DNA of 64,000 bases from Acidovorax sp. (GCF_021287135.1 NZ_JAJTBB010000003.1:1-64000); one strand, 5' to 3'. Counted from the first letter of the stretch, positions 28,282 to 40,728 are shown. Translations and numbers: made by a program. The notes: generated from the letters alone by a model not told the origin.

Positions 28282-31200
28282 AGCCCTCGCAAAACCACGC
28301 AGCCATCACGATCACCCCCGATTTGAGAGAGAAAGCCACCATGCGCCCATCGCAGGCCCCGGAACACGAGCACGCCCGCAGCCAACCCCTCCAGCCAACC
28401 CTGCAGCACCGCCCGGTAGGCTGGTTCAAGCGCACGGTCGTGTGGCTGCTCACCGCTTCGGTGCTCAACACCGTGGGTCTGCCGCTGGTGCACGCGCAAA
28501 TGGCCCAGCGCAACCAGCTGGCGGCCCAGCAGCGCATGAAAAGCGGCGCGCCCTCCGAGCAATATGCCGACACCCTGGAGCAGTTGTTCAACGCGCTCAA
28601 TCCGGAATCCGGCCGCCCCGGCATTGCCCCCAGTTTTGCTGACGTAGCGTCCAGCCTGCCCGCCGTGCAAACCCTGGACCGTCAGGCCCAGGCGCTGCAG
28701 CAAGAATGGCAAACCCTGCGCAACACCTGGCAAACCGCAGGTGTGGAAGGCAGCGTGCTAGACCGCCAGCTCGCCCAGGAAGCCGTCTTTCTGGACAAGC
28801 ACGAACAGCTGGTCAAGCGGATCGAGGCCGTGCAGGCCGGCGGTAGCGGCCAGACTGCCGCCCTGCAAGTGCTCAAAGAGTTTGTGGACGCAGAAGCCCC
28901 CCGCAAAACCCACCTGCCCGTCAACCTGAACAAGCTGCCCTGGCAGGCAGAGCGTGCCCGCCCCCAAGCGCCCATCCACGTGGATGCCTCCGAAGCAGAG
29001 CAGCCCGCAGCCGCCGCGAAGGCCGCTACCGTGCAAAGCTCCAAAGCCGCCAGCGCCCCCAGCGCTGCCGATTTGGCGCCCACTGTGGAAGCCCCCCATA
29101 CCGACGCCATCAAAACCCTGGCCCAAACCCTGGGCCACAACCCCCACAAGATCTACCAGTGGGTGCACGACAACATCTACTACGTGCCCACCCAAGGCAG
29201 CGTACAAGGCGCGCAAGACACGCTCGACAAAAAATCCGGCAATGCTGTGGACACCGCCAGCCTGCTCATTGCCCTGCTGCGCGCCAGTGGCATCCCCGCG
29301 CGCTACGTCACCGGCACCGTAGACATCCCCACCGCCCAGGCCCTCAACTGGGTGGGCGGCGCGCAGACCATCGACGCAGCCCAACAAATCTGGGGCCAAG
29401 GCGGGGTCAGCAACGTCGCCCTGGTCTCGGGCGCACAAACCAAAGCCCTGCGCATCGAACACACCTGGGTCGAAGCCCTCATCCAATACCAACCCGGCCG
29501 AGGCACCCGCCACACCCCCGGCCAAAGCACCCCCGACACCTGGGTGCCCCTGGACGGCAGCTACAAGCAATACACCTTCAAGCCAGGCATGGACTTGGCC
29601 GCAGCCGTCCCCCTGGATGCGCAGGCCCTGCTGAGCGCAGCCCAGCAAGGCGCAGAAACCAACCAGGCCGAAGGCTGGGTCAGAAACCTCAACACCACCG
29701 CCCTGCAAAGCCAGCTGGGCAGCTACCAGGCCCGTCTTAAAACCTACATCGACAGCCAAAACGCCGGGCAAAGCACAGTAGCCGACGTGCTGGGCCAAAG
29801 AACCGCCACCATCGACCCCTTGCCCTACCTGGCAGGCACCTTGCCCTACACCATCAAAACCCGCAGCCAAACCCACAGCGACCTGCCCGCCAGCAGCCAA
29901 GCGCAATTCAAATACGAAATCTACGCAGACGCGCGCAGCGCTGCCTGGGGCGACAACCCCTTGCTGAGCTGGAAAACCTCCACCGCCGCCATCGCCGGTA
30001 AAAAGATCACCCTGGCCTGGGTGGGTGCCAGCGCAGCGGACGAAGCCGCCGTTGCCGCCCTCATCCCCAAGCCCGCGCCCGGCCAACAACTAGACCCCAG
30101 CCAACTGCCCCGAGGCCTGCCCAGCAGCATCAGCCTCAAACCCCAAATCTCGGTAGACGGCACCGTCGTAGCCACCGGCCCCGGCATGCGCGCAGGCACG
30201 GAACCCGTGGGCCAAGGCGGCTTCACCCGCTATGGCAGCCAAGACTGGGATGAAACCCAAGACCCACTCATCGCAGGCCAGCAAACTGCACTGGGCGTGA
30301 GCATCCAAGGCATCAGCCAAGCCCAGCTCAGCACCCTCAAAACCAGAATGGAGGCCACCAAACAAAAGCTGGAACAGGCCCAGGCCGCACCAGAAGCCCA
30401 ACGCGCCACCATCCTGCAAGGCATCACCGGCGACCTCCTCACCGGAGACCTGCTCACCGCCACCCTGTGGGGCTACTTTGCAGCGCTTCAAAGCCATGGT
30501 GCCATCGCCAGCGCCCAGGCCCAAATGTTTGACCGCCCAGCCCTGAGCTACGGCCTGTTCCACGCCCAGGTCAAACCCAACAAGCTGTACGGCATCGTCA
30601 CCACGGGCATCACCTTCCAGGGGCTGAACATGGACATCGGGCACCTGCGGCATGTCCGGTGGGTCAAGAACGATGATCCAAGCGCAGCTATCAACGCCAA
30701 GCCCGAACTGACCAGCAATGGCAAAACAGCAGCGCAAAACCGGTGGATTGCGTACAACAAGCTGCGCGGGCAATACGCCAGCGCGATGGAACACGCCGTG
30801 CCAGAACAATTCTGGGTGGACAAAAGCCAGTGCCGGTACACGGACGAACAAGGCCAAATCCAAAACCCCACAAAAGCAGATTGCGCGCAAGCGGTCTCAG
30901 CCGTCAAAGCCATCGCCATTGCCCAGGCAGAAGGGCAGCGCATCTACGCCATCAACCAGAGCAACGCAGCCACGGCTTTGCCCAAACTGCCGGTGGGTGG
31001 CACCGTGGGGGCAGAAATACGTTCTGCCATCCAAGCGGGGAAAGAAGTGACATTCCATGAGCGCGGGATCAACGCGCATGGGTTCTCGGGGTATGGGTAC
31101 ATCATTACCGACCCAGAGACGGGGGCGGGGGCTTACATGATTGAAGGGAAGGGGAATGGTATGTGGCTCTCGTTTGATGATGTTAAAAATATTATCTATA

Positions 31201-31481
31201 CGATGCTTGGTGTGTTTCAGGACTTGATATCGGTTGTGATAGCGCTAAAGGACTATATAAAAAATATCTCTGGCATGCTATGGGACGGTTGTTCGGCGCC
31301 GTTTGTTGTAATTGCTGCTATATCCATGTTTTTATTCACGGGCGCGCTTCTTTTTTTGGGGGCGACTATTTACGGTTTGGCGACCATAGGATTTTTTGGT
31401 GCGTTTGCGATGGCAATGATATTTGGTTATATGATCAATGTAATGTGGGGTGGGTGGAGGTCTGTATGCAAAGTGTCTTGA
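28278..31481 (+). CDS. Transglutaminase-fold carrier protein with AT-rich membrane-active C-terminal tip
   Basis: A 1067-residue protein coupled to the upstream gene by an ATGA overlap; an ATG at 28341 is an alternative start. A signal-like segment (VVWLLTASVLNTVGLPLVHA) and helical regions precede a transglutaminase-like core about residues 285-430 (GNAVDTASLLIALLRASGIP, HTWVEAL, WVPLDGSYK). The position of the catalytic Cys is Ala, so it is probably inactive. Near residue 940 stands GYIITDPETGAGAYMIEGKG, after which composition changes abruptly to AT-rich. The last 105 residues contain two or three strong membrane segments (FVVIAAISMFLFTGALLFLG). A conserved carrier with a variable hydrophobic tip, next to a small membrane protein gene, is the layout of a polymorphic toxin; this is inference. 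Confidence 0.75.
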   Translation: MKPSQNHAAITITPDLREKATMRPSQAPEHEHARSQPLQPTLQHRPVGWFKRTVVWLLTASVLNTVGLPLVHAQMAQRNQLAAQQRMKSGAPSEQYADTLEQLFNALNPESGRPGIAPSFADVASSLPAVQTLDRQAQALQQEWQTLRNTWQTAGVEGSVLDRQLAQEAVFLDKHEQLVKRIEAVQAGGSGQTAALQVLKEFVDAEAPRKTHLPVNLNKLPWQAERARPQAPIHVDASEAEQPAAAAKAATVQSSKAASAPSAADLAPTVEAPHTDAIKTLAQTLGHNPHKIYQWVHDNIYYVPTQGSVQGAQDTLDKKSGNAVDTASLLIALLRASGIPARYVTGTVDIPTAQALNWVGGAQTIDAAQQIWGQGGVSNVALVSGAQTKALRIEHTWVEALIQYQPGRGTRHTPGQSTPDTWVPLDGSYKQYTFKPGMDLAAAVPLDAQALLSAAQQGAETNQAEGWVRNLNTTALQSQLGSYQARLKTYIDSQNAGQSTVADVLGQRTATIDPLPYLAGTLPYTIKTRSQTHSDLPASSQAQFKYEIYADARSAAWGDNPLLSWKTSTAAIAGKKITLAWVGASAADEAAVAALIPKPAPGQQLDPSQLPRGLPSSISLKPQISVDGTVVATGPGMRAGTEPVGQGGFTRYGSQDWDETQDPLIAGQQTALGVSIQGISQAQLSTLKTRMEATKQKLEQAQAAPEAQRATILQGITGDLLTGDLLTATLWGYFAALQSHGAIASAQAQMFDRPALSYGLFHAQVKPNKLYGIVTTGITFQGLNMDIGHLRHVRWVKNDDPSAAINAKPELTSNGKTAAQNRWIAYNKLRGQYASAMEHAVPEQFWVDKSQCRYTDEQGQIQNPTKADCAQAVSAVKAIAIAQAEGQRIYAINQSNAATALPKLPVGGTVGAEIRSAIQAGKEVTFHERGINAHGFSGYGYIITDPETGAGAYMIEGKGNGMWLSFDDVKNIIYTMLGVFQDLISVVIALKDYIKNISGMLWDGCSAPFVVIAAISMFLFTGALLFLGATIYGLATIGFFGAFAMAMIFGYMINVMWGGWRSVCKVS

Positions 31482-31780
31482 AGGGGGTTTTGTATATATT
31501 GTTCATTATTTTGTTTTTGGCGGCTTCGGATGTTGCTGGGGAAAGGGGGTTATTTTTTTCAAAATTATTTGGAATTTTTTGTCTAGGTTTGTTGATTTTT
31601 GTTGTGGCCAATTTTGAATTTGGGCTTGGGGGGGGTAAAAGGATAAAATCGATTAAAATCGCTGGGCTGCTGCTTTTTTGTTTCGTGCTGTTGTTGCTAT
31701 TCATGGCGATAGAAGCGAGAGTTGGCGGTGTTAATTTTTCTTTGACAGCCTTGGATTGTGAGGTGGTGATGGTGGTATAA
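31466..31780 (+). CDS. Small three-helix membrane protein, candidate immunity protein
   Basis: A 104-residue, strongly hydrophobic protein with three predicted membrane segments (VLYILFIILFLAAS, LFGIFCLGLLIFVVANF, IAGLLLFCFVLLLLFMAI). The ATG at 31466 has GTGGAGG five bases upstream and overlaps the end of the carrier gene by 16 bases, so the two are co-translated. It shares the carrier tip's AT-rich base composition (25 of 60 G+C at 31501-31560 against 42 of 60 at 30001-30060), suggesting they arrived together. I recognise no family. By position and size it could be the immunity partner of the preceding membrane-active tip. Confidence 0.6.
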   Translation: MQSVLKGVLYILFIILFLAASDVAGERGLFFSKLFGIFCLGLLIFVVANFEFGLGGGKRIKSIKIAGLLLFCFVLLLLFMAIEARVGGVNFSLTALDCEVVMVV

Positions 31781-31860
31781 TTGTTTAATATAATCGACGT
31801 TGATGGTGTGCGTGACTATCCAGCTGTGATCCAGTTACGATCATTATTACTGTCAGGGGC

Positions 31861-32245
31861 TTGTGAGCGTCCAAGGCATCAACCAAGCCCACCGCAGTCC
31901 TCAAAACCTGAATGTAGGCCATAAAACTGCGCGCAGCGCTGCCTGGGGCGACAGCCCCCTGCTGAGCTGGCAAACCCCCCACCGCCGCCACCGCCGGTAA
32001 AAAGATCACCCTGGCCTGGGTGGCAGCCAGCGCAGCGGACGAAGCCGCCATCGCAGCCCTCATCCCCAAGCTCGCCCCCGGCCAACCGCTAGACCCCAGC
32101 CAACTGCCCCGGGGGCCTGCCCGGCAGCATCAGCCTCAAACCCCAGATACTGGTGGGTGGTCAAGTCCAAGCCCAAGGGTCCGGCAGGGATCAGAGCTTG
32201 GTCCGGAACTCACCGGCAACGGCAAACTGCTGCGCAGGGAACCCT
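31861..32245 (+). pseudogene. Scrambled, decayed fragments of a second carrier gene
   Basis: Three blocks match the carrier gene. 31861-31920 resembles 30297-30356, 31929-32150 resembles 29931-30150 at high identity, and 32205-32240 resembles 30704-30738. Order differs from the intact gene (the first two blocks are swapped) and frameshifts and stops break the frame. It follows the small membrane protein gene directly. Such trailing remnants are typical of displaced cassettes in polymorphic toxin loci. Confidence 0.8.
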
Positions 32246-32252
32246 GGGAAAG

Positions 32253-33695
<1,443 letters not shown>

Positions 33696-33696
33696 C

Positions 33697-34455
33697 TCAC
33701 TGGCCCTTTTCCAGGCGGTCGGCGTAAAAGTCCGGCAGGCCCGCGGCGCGGATGGCGGCGGCCGCGGCCAGGTGGTCGTAGGGCACGCGGTAGAACGTGA
33801 GCTGGCGCGCGGCCTCGTCGAACAGCGCGTACATGGCCCGCGCATCGCCATCGCGGGGCTGGCCCACCGAGCCCGCGATGCCCAGCCACTGGCGGTGCGG
33901 CGGCACGGGCACGGGCACGCCGGGTTCGGGCGCAAAGCGCATGAGCTTCGCCGTGGGCGTGAGGAAGTACAGCGCCTGGGCATGCACATGGCCGCAGAAC
34001 ACATACCGGATGGCGGGGTCGATGGCCTGGGCGGCCGCCATGCTGCGCTCGGCGGCGTTGGAGTCTTCCACATAGCGCCACTGTTCGGGCGCGTCCACGC
34101 TGGCGTGCACCAGCAGCGCGTTCATTCCCATGCGGGCCGTGAGGGGGCGCGACTGCAGGAAGGCGCGGTGTTCGGGGGCCAGGTGGTCGTGCGTCCATTG
34201 CGCACCCAGTTCGCTGCGGTTGCGCGGCGTGGCGGGCGGTGCCAGGGCCATGGCATCGTGGTTGCCCAGCACGCACAGTGCGCCGCCTTGGGCCAGGGCC
34301 ATGGCCTGCTCGACCACGGCCACAGGGTCGCCGCCATAGCCGACCAGGTCGCCCAGCAGCGCGAACTGGCTGGCGCCGTGGGCGCGGGCGTGCTGCAGGC
34401 AGGCGTCCAGGGCCTGGCGGTTGGCGTGGATGTCGGACAGCAGGGCGATCTTCAT
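33697..34455 (-). CDS. Calcineurin-like metallophosphoesterase
   Basis: A 252-residue protein beginning MKIALLSDIHANRQALDACL, with LLGDLVGYGGDP, LGNHDA and FCGHVHAQAL: the D-x-H, GDxxxxG, GNHD/E and GHxH metal-binding motifs of the family, closest to the YfcE/diadenosine-phosphatase-like branch. The protein is cytosolic with no signal peptide. The ATG at 34455 gives the canonical N terminus; a longer frame reaching 34581 would translate the hairpin repeat and is rejected. It is the first gene of a two-gene unit with the kinase-USP gene. Confidence 0.87.
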   Translation of the reverse strand: MKIALLSDIHANRQALDACLQHARAHGASQFALLGDLVGYGGDPVAVVEQAMALAQGGALCVLGNHDAMALAPPATPRNRSELGAQWTHDHLAPEHRAFLQSRPLTARMGMNALLVHASVDAPEQWRYVEDSNAAERSMAAAQAIDPAIRYVFCGHVHAQALYFLTPTAKLMRFAPEPGVPVPVPPHRQWLGIAGSVGQPRDGDARAMYALFDEAARQLTFYRVPYDHLAAAAAIRAAGLPDFYADRLEKGQ

Positions 34456-34544
34456 GGGCGGTCTTACTCTTCTTGTCTCCGCCCCCATCATCGCGCGGAT
34501 CGCTGAATGACAGCTTGCACAAAAGCCGGGCCGCTGCCCACGAA

Positions 34545-34612
34545 ATGTCCATAAAAATAGCTGCCAGCGCTTGCTGGACAAGCGCTGGCAGCTATTGTTT
34601 TTGATACAGGCG
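34545..34612. repeat. Comamonadaceae-type hairpin repeat, copy 4, perfect 18-bp stem
   Basis: AATAGCTGCCAGCGCTTG, a CTGGA loop and the exact complement (34556-34596), with A-rich and T-rich flanks on both sides. It lies upstream of the phosphoesterase gene and right after the DUF1304 remnant. It can act as a bidirectional intrinsic terminator. Confidence 0.85.
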
Positions 34613-34617
34613 GGTTC

Positions 34618-35260
34618 TTAGCGCTGTAGCTTCTTGTCCAGTGCCAGCACCAGCGCCAGCGCAATGATCGCGGGCAGCGCCTGGCTGAAGAAGATCTTGG
34701 GCGCAGCGGTGGCGGCGCCAAACACCCCGGCCACGATCACGCAGGCCAGGAAGAAGATCTTGAACACCCGGTTGCCGGTGAACAGCCCAAAGAACAGGCC
34801 CGCCGCCAGAAAACCGTTGTACAGCCCCTGGTTGGCCGCGAGCGTGGTGGTGGCGTCGGCAAATTCCTGGGTGAGGTCGAACGTCTTCATGCCCAGCGGC
34901 TGGTTCCAGAAGAACATTTCGAGCACGAGGATGTGAGAGCGTGTTCTCGATCTCCCAGGGGCTGCGTTGGAGCGCAATCGGGAGGAGTGGATGCTTCGGG
35001 TGCACCGCATGGGCTCGTGCCCATGCAAGCAGCCGAGGCGTCCAATCACCCGATTTCGCTCCAACCCTTCGGGCAGCGGCCTTTGCGGGCGGTCTGCGGC
35101 GTTGCGGCGCTTGCCAATAGCCGGGCTATTGGCTGCGCACCGCGCCTTGCATCCCATCCCGCAAAGACCGCTGCGCGGCCCCTGGGAGATCGAGAACACG
35201 CTCTGCATGCTCGATGGCCACCAGGGCCACCGCGATGCGGGGGATCAGCAGGCGGCTCAT
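34618..35260 (-). pseudogene. DUF1304 membrane protein gene split by an inverted-repeat element
   Basis: The 5' part starts at 35260 with MSRLLIPRIAVALVAIEH. The rest resumes near 34935 as ILVLEMFFWNQPLGMKTF and continues through ANQGLYNGFLAAGLFFGLFT to the stop. Joined, they form a typical DUF1304 protein of about 120 residues with four membrane helices. Between them lies a 269-bp inverted-repeat element that changes the reading frame, so the original protein cannot be made. A shortened product could start at ATG 34891 (MKTFDLTQ). The gene lies immediately downstream of ohr; DUF1304 genes often accompany it. Confidence 0.82.
34936..35204. mobile_element. MITE-like element with 27-bp terminal inverted repeats
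   Basis: The ends at 34936-34962 and 35178-35204 are exact inverted repeats (beginning AGAGCGTGTTCTCGATCTCC). Inside are hairpins GCATGGGC-TCGT-GCCCATGC (35008-35027) and GCCAATAGCC-g-GGCTATTGGC (35113-35133). It is too short to code for a transposase. It interrupts a DUF1304 gene. Its internal layout and the stretch around the second hairpin resemble the element at 54929-55089. No clear target duplication was found. Confidence 0.82.
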
Positions 35261-35264
35261 GGTC

Positions 35265-35681
35265 TTAGACGACGGTGATGGTCACGTCGATGTTGCCGCG
35301 CGTGGCGTTGGAGTACGGGCAGACCTGGTGGGCGGCGTCCACCAGCTTCTGGGCTGTGGCCTTGTCCAGGCCGGGCAGGCTGACGTTTAGGCGCGCGGCG
35401 ATGCCGTAGGCGTTGGGGATGGGGCCCAGGTCCACTTCGGCGTCGATGGATACGTCCTGTGGCACGGGGATGCCAATCTTGCCGCCCACGGCTTTCATCG
35501 CGCCGATGAAGCAGGCGGCGTAGCCGGAGGCAAACAGCTGCTCGGGGTTGGTGCCGGTGCCGGAGGTGCCGGGCGAGGACAGCTTGACTTCCAGGCGGCC
35601 GTCGTCGGTCTTGGCGGCGCCATCGCGGCCACCGGTCACATGCGACTTGGCGGTGTACAGGACTTTTTCGAGCTTGGTCAT
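35265..35681 (-). CDS. ohr: Organic hydroperoxide resistance protein Ohr
   Basis: A 138-residue OsmC/Ohr-fold peroxidase starting [20 protein letters not shown]. Both redox Cys are present ([12 protein letters not shown] and [13 protein letters not shown]), as is the active-site Arg in GGRDG. It reduces fatty-acid and other organic hydroperoxides, using lipoylated partners. The start at 35681 gives the usual N terminus and follows GGAAGAC-like sequence. It is preceded by ohrR in the same direction (75 bases apart), so the two form the standard repressor-enzyme pair. Confidence 0.94.
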   Translation of the reverse strand: MTKLEKVLYTAKSHVTGGRDGAAKTDDGRLEVKLSSPGTSGTGTNPEQLFASGYAACFIGAMKAVGGKIGIPVPQDVSIDAEVDLGPIPNAYGIAARLNVSLPGLDKATAQKLVDAAHQVCPYSNATRGNIDVTITVV

Positions 35682-35756
35682 GGTGTCTTCCTTGCGGTTG
35701 TTGCCCACTGGCGGGCGGTGGAGGGAATCGTTGAAGCGGGGCGGTGGCCGGATGGG

Positions 35757-36218
35757 TCAGCGTTGGCTGAGCCGGTCCCGCAGTTGTTTGAGTTCGGCAG
35801 TCAGGGCCGTCAGCTCGGCCATCGAGCACTGGCTGCTTTGCAGCACGCACTGCGGAATGGCCTCGGCCTGGTCGCGCAGCGCGCGGCCGTCGGCGGTGAG
35901 GGTGATGCGCACGCGGCGCTCGTCCTGCACATCGCGCAGCCGGGCAATGTGGCCCTGCGCCTCCAGGCGCTTGAGCAGCGGCGTGAGCGTGCCGGAGTCC
36001 AGGAACAGGCGCTCGCCCAGCTCAGACACGGTGACGCCATCCTGCTCCCACAGCACCAGCATCACCAGGTACTGCGGGTAGGTGAGGCCGATGCGGTCCA
36101 GCAGCGGCTTGTACAGCTTGGTCATCGCCAGCGAGGCGGAATACAGCGCAAAGCAGACCTGGTTGTCCAGCCGCAGGATGGCGGGGCTGGGAGGGAAGGG
36201 GGTGCTGGGGCTGGGCAT
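35757..36218 (-). CDS. ohrR: MarR-family repressor OhrR
   Basis: A 153-residue MarR regulator with [20 protein letters not shown] near the N terminus; its Cys is the redox-sensing residue of OhrR. The winged helix has [20 protein letters not shown] and [20 protein letters not shown]. It represses ohr until oxidised by organic hydroperoxide. The ATG at 36218 is the family start; the same frame extends upstream through the 7-bp tandem repeat only because that repeat lacks stops. The tandem operator lies directly upstream (36234-36263). Confidence 0.92.
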   Translation of the reverse strand: MPSPSTPFPPSPAILRLDNQVCFALYSASLAMTKLYKPLLDRIGLTYPQYLVMLVLWEQDGVTVSELGERLFLDSGTLTPLLKRLEAQGHIARLRDVQDERRVRITLTADGRALRDQAEAIPQCVLQSSQCSMAELTALTAELKQLRDRLSQR

Positions 36219-36233
36219 GGAGCGAATTGTGCT

Positions 36234-36263
36234 GTGCAATTGAATTGCGTGCAATTGAATTGT
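36234..36263. promoter_or_regulatory. Tandem 15-bp repeat, candidate OhrR operator
   Basis: GTGCAATTGAATTGC followed directly by GTGCAATTGAATTGT, 16 bases upstream of ohrR. Each unit holds a CAATTG/AATTG palindromic core, as OhrR sites in other bacteria do. Likely autoregulation of ohrR and control of ohr by read-through. Confidence 0.65.
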
Positions 36264-36276
36264 GTAAAACCTCTTT

Positions 36277-36339
36277 GGGGCAAGGGGCAAGGGGCAAGGG
36301 GCAAGGGGCAAGGGGCAAGGGGCAAGGGGCAAGGGGCAG
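36277..36339. repeat. Heptanucleotide tandem repeat (GGGGCAA, about nine copies)
   Basis: Nine uninterrupted units of a 7-base repeat just upstream of the ohrR operator. A copy-number change would alter promoter spacing and, since 7 is not a multiple of 3, any reading frame through it. Confidence 0.9.
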
Positions 36340-36395
36340 GAGGAAAAGCTCGGCGGGTGGTACTGGCGCGCCCGCGCAGCGCGTAGCGGGCGGAA

Positions 36396-36464
36396 ATATT
36401 GCTACTGTTTTTATAGCTTCTTGCGCTTGATGGATAAGCGCTAGAGGCCGATTTTGTTCAAATT
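36396..36464. repeat. Comamonadaceae-type hairpin repeat, copy 5
   Basis: tgcgcttgatggataagcgctaga with AT-rich flanks; the central gcgcttgatggataagcgctag is identical to copy 1. It lies between the ohrR promoter region and the end of the enoyl-CoA hydratase gene. Confidence 0.8.
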
Positions 36465-36539
36465 TCTCACGGGCCGGCACTCCGGCTTCGGCAACCCCGG
36501 TCCGATCGGGACCGCAGGTGCCGGGGCGAGCGGACGTTC

Positions 36540-37358
36540 CTACCGCCCGCTGAACCGCGCCGGCCGCCGCTCCACAAAGGCCCGCACCCCCTCGGCGGCA
36601 TCCTCGCTGTGTGCCAGCCGCTGCTGCACGGGGATGAACTCCGCCACCGCAGCCGCCTGCCCCTGTTCGATGGCCTTGAGCACGTTGAGCCGCGTGGCCA
36701 CCACGGCCAGCGGGGCCTGGGCGGCAATGCGCTCGGCGATCTGCAGGGCTTCCTCCAGCTCCTGGCCCGCGGGCACCACCTTCTGAACAAAGTTCAGGCG
36801 GTAGGCCTCGCTGCTCCCAAACTCGTCGGCCGTCAGCAAATGCAGCAGCGCGTTGCCCGTGCCCGCGCGCTCGGCCATGCGCAGCGTGGCGCCGCCCGTG
36901 GCCATGATGCCGCGCTGCACTTCCATCTGCGAGAAGCGGCAGTTGTCGGCCGCCACCACGATGTCGGCGCCCAGCATCAGCTCGATGCCCACCGTGAAGC
37001 AGATGCCCTTCACGGCCACCACCATAGGTTTGGTGCGGCGACGGTAGCCGGGCAGGCCGTAGTCGTGGGGCTCCACCAGGCCCTCGGGGATGGCCTTTTC
37101 GCCGCGCTGCATGTAGGCGCTCACGGCCGGCAGGTCCAGCCCGGCGGTGAAGTGGTCGCCCAACGCATGCAGCACGCCCACGCGCAGGCCGGGGTCGTCA
37201 TCCAGGCGTGTGTACGCCTCGGCCAGCTGGCGGAACATGGGTGGCGTCCACCCATTGCGCTTGGCGGGGCGGTTGATGCCGATGAGCAGCACATGGCCGA
37301 TGACCTGCGTGTCGATGCAGCCTTCGGGCGGTGGCGTGGTGGACGTGAGGGTGGGCAT
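36540..37358 (-). CDS. Enoyl-CoA hydratase/isomerase family protein
   Basis: A 272-residue crotonase-fold protein. The oxyanion-hole segments are INRPAKRNGWTPPMFRQLAE with DHFTAGLDL, and KGICFTVGIELMLGADIVVA. Catalytic Glu positions of classical hydratases are only partly matched (MEVQRGIMATGGATLRM), so the exact reaction is open; such proteins hydrate or isomerise enoyl-CoA esters. The start at 37358 avoids an Arg-rich upstream extension. It is followed upstream by a PadR gene on the same strand and a FadH-like reductase, suggesting fatty-acid or aromatic CoA metabolism. Confidence 0.87.
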   Translation of the reverse strand: MPTLTSTTPPPEGCIDTQVIGHVLLIGINRPAKRNGWTPPMFRQLAEAYTRLDDDPGLRVGVLHALGDHFTAGLDLPAVSAYMQRGEKAIPEGLVEPHDYGLPGYRRRTKPMVVAVKGICFTVGIELMLGADIVVAADNCRFSQMEVQRGIMATGGATLRMAERAGTGNALLHLLTADEFGSSEAYRLNFVQKVVPAGQELEEALQIAERIAAQAPLAVVATRLNVLKAIEQGQAAAVAEFIPVQQRLAHSEDAAEGVRAFVERRPARFSGR

Positions 37359-37474
37359 GGTGCGGAGGTCTCCTTTGCCGCGATTGAAAGCGCAACGTGG
37401 GGCTCCGGCGGTCTCCCGTGGGACAGGGGCTTCCCGCCGCGCAGCCGGGGGCTGCAAGGCTCCGTCACGCTTAG

Positions 37475-40258
<2,784 letters not shown>

Positions 40259-40287
40259 TTTCTGATCCAAAACGCAGGAGACATGCC

Positions 40288-40728
40288 ATGACCGAAGCCC
40301 CGAAGACCATCCACCCCGCCGTCGCCCGTTCGCTCAAGACCTGGCACCACATGGTGGCCAGCCGCGATCTGTCGAACCTGCCCTCCATCGTGCACCCCGA
40401 CGCGGTGTTCCGCTCGCCCATGGCCAACACACCGTATGCCTCGGCGCCCGCGCTGCAACTGGCCTTGTCCACCGTCATCCAGGTCTTTGAAGACTTCACC
40501 TACCACCGCCAGCTGGCCACGGACGACGGCCTGAACATCGTGCTGGAGTTCAGCGCCCGCGTGGGCGACAAGCAGCTCAAGGGCATCGACCTGGTGCGCT
40601 TCAACGAGCAAGGCCAGATCACCGAGTTCGAAGTCATGGTGCGCCCCCTGAGCGGCCTGCAGGCCCTGGGGGCCGAGATGGGCGCGCGCCTGGGCGACAA
40701 GCTGCCGTCCTTCAAAGCCAAGGCCTGA
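40288..40728 (+). CDS. SnoaL/NTF2-fold protein
   Basis: A 146-residue protein with the NTF2/SnoaL pattern: TWHHMVASRDLSNLPSIVHP, AVFRSPMANTPYAS and FEVMVRPLSGLQALGAEMGA. CAGGAG precedes the ATG. It probably forms an operon with the FadH-like reductase. Members with this layout are found next to acyl-CoA genes; an enzymatic or ligand-binding role is not established. It could be an isomerase or hydratase acting on the same pathway; this is inference. Confidence 0.75.
   Translation: MTEAPKTIHPAVARSLKTWHHMVASRDLSNLPSIVHPDAVFRSPMANTPYASAPALQLALSTVIQVFEDFTYHRQLATDDGLNIVLEFSARVGDKQLKGIDLVRFNEQGQITEFEVMVRPLSGLQALGAEMGARLGDKLPSFKAKA

Noticed and set aside
31785-32245. Small genes in the region after the membrane protein
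   Set aside because: All frames are fragments of the carrier gene broken by frameshifts and stops.
34618-35208. Intact 196-residue gene starting in the element at 35208
   Set aside because: The first 90 codons lie in the inverted-repeat element. Only the part after ILVLEMFF is DUF1304; the true 5' end is at 35260 in another frame.
36277-36339. Possible CRISPR array
   Set aside because: Units are 7 bases with no spacers and no cas genes are near. It is a simple tandem repeat.
36218-36480. Long open frames encoding repeated PLAPCPLP peptide
   Set aside because: They are a by-product of the GGGGCAA tandem repeat, which contains no stops in any minus-strand frame. There is no ribosome site and the sequence is not protein-like.
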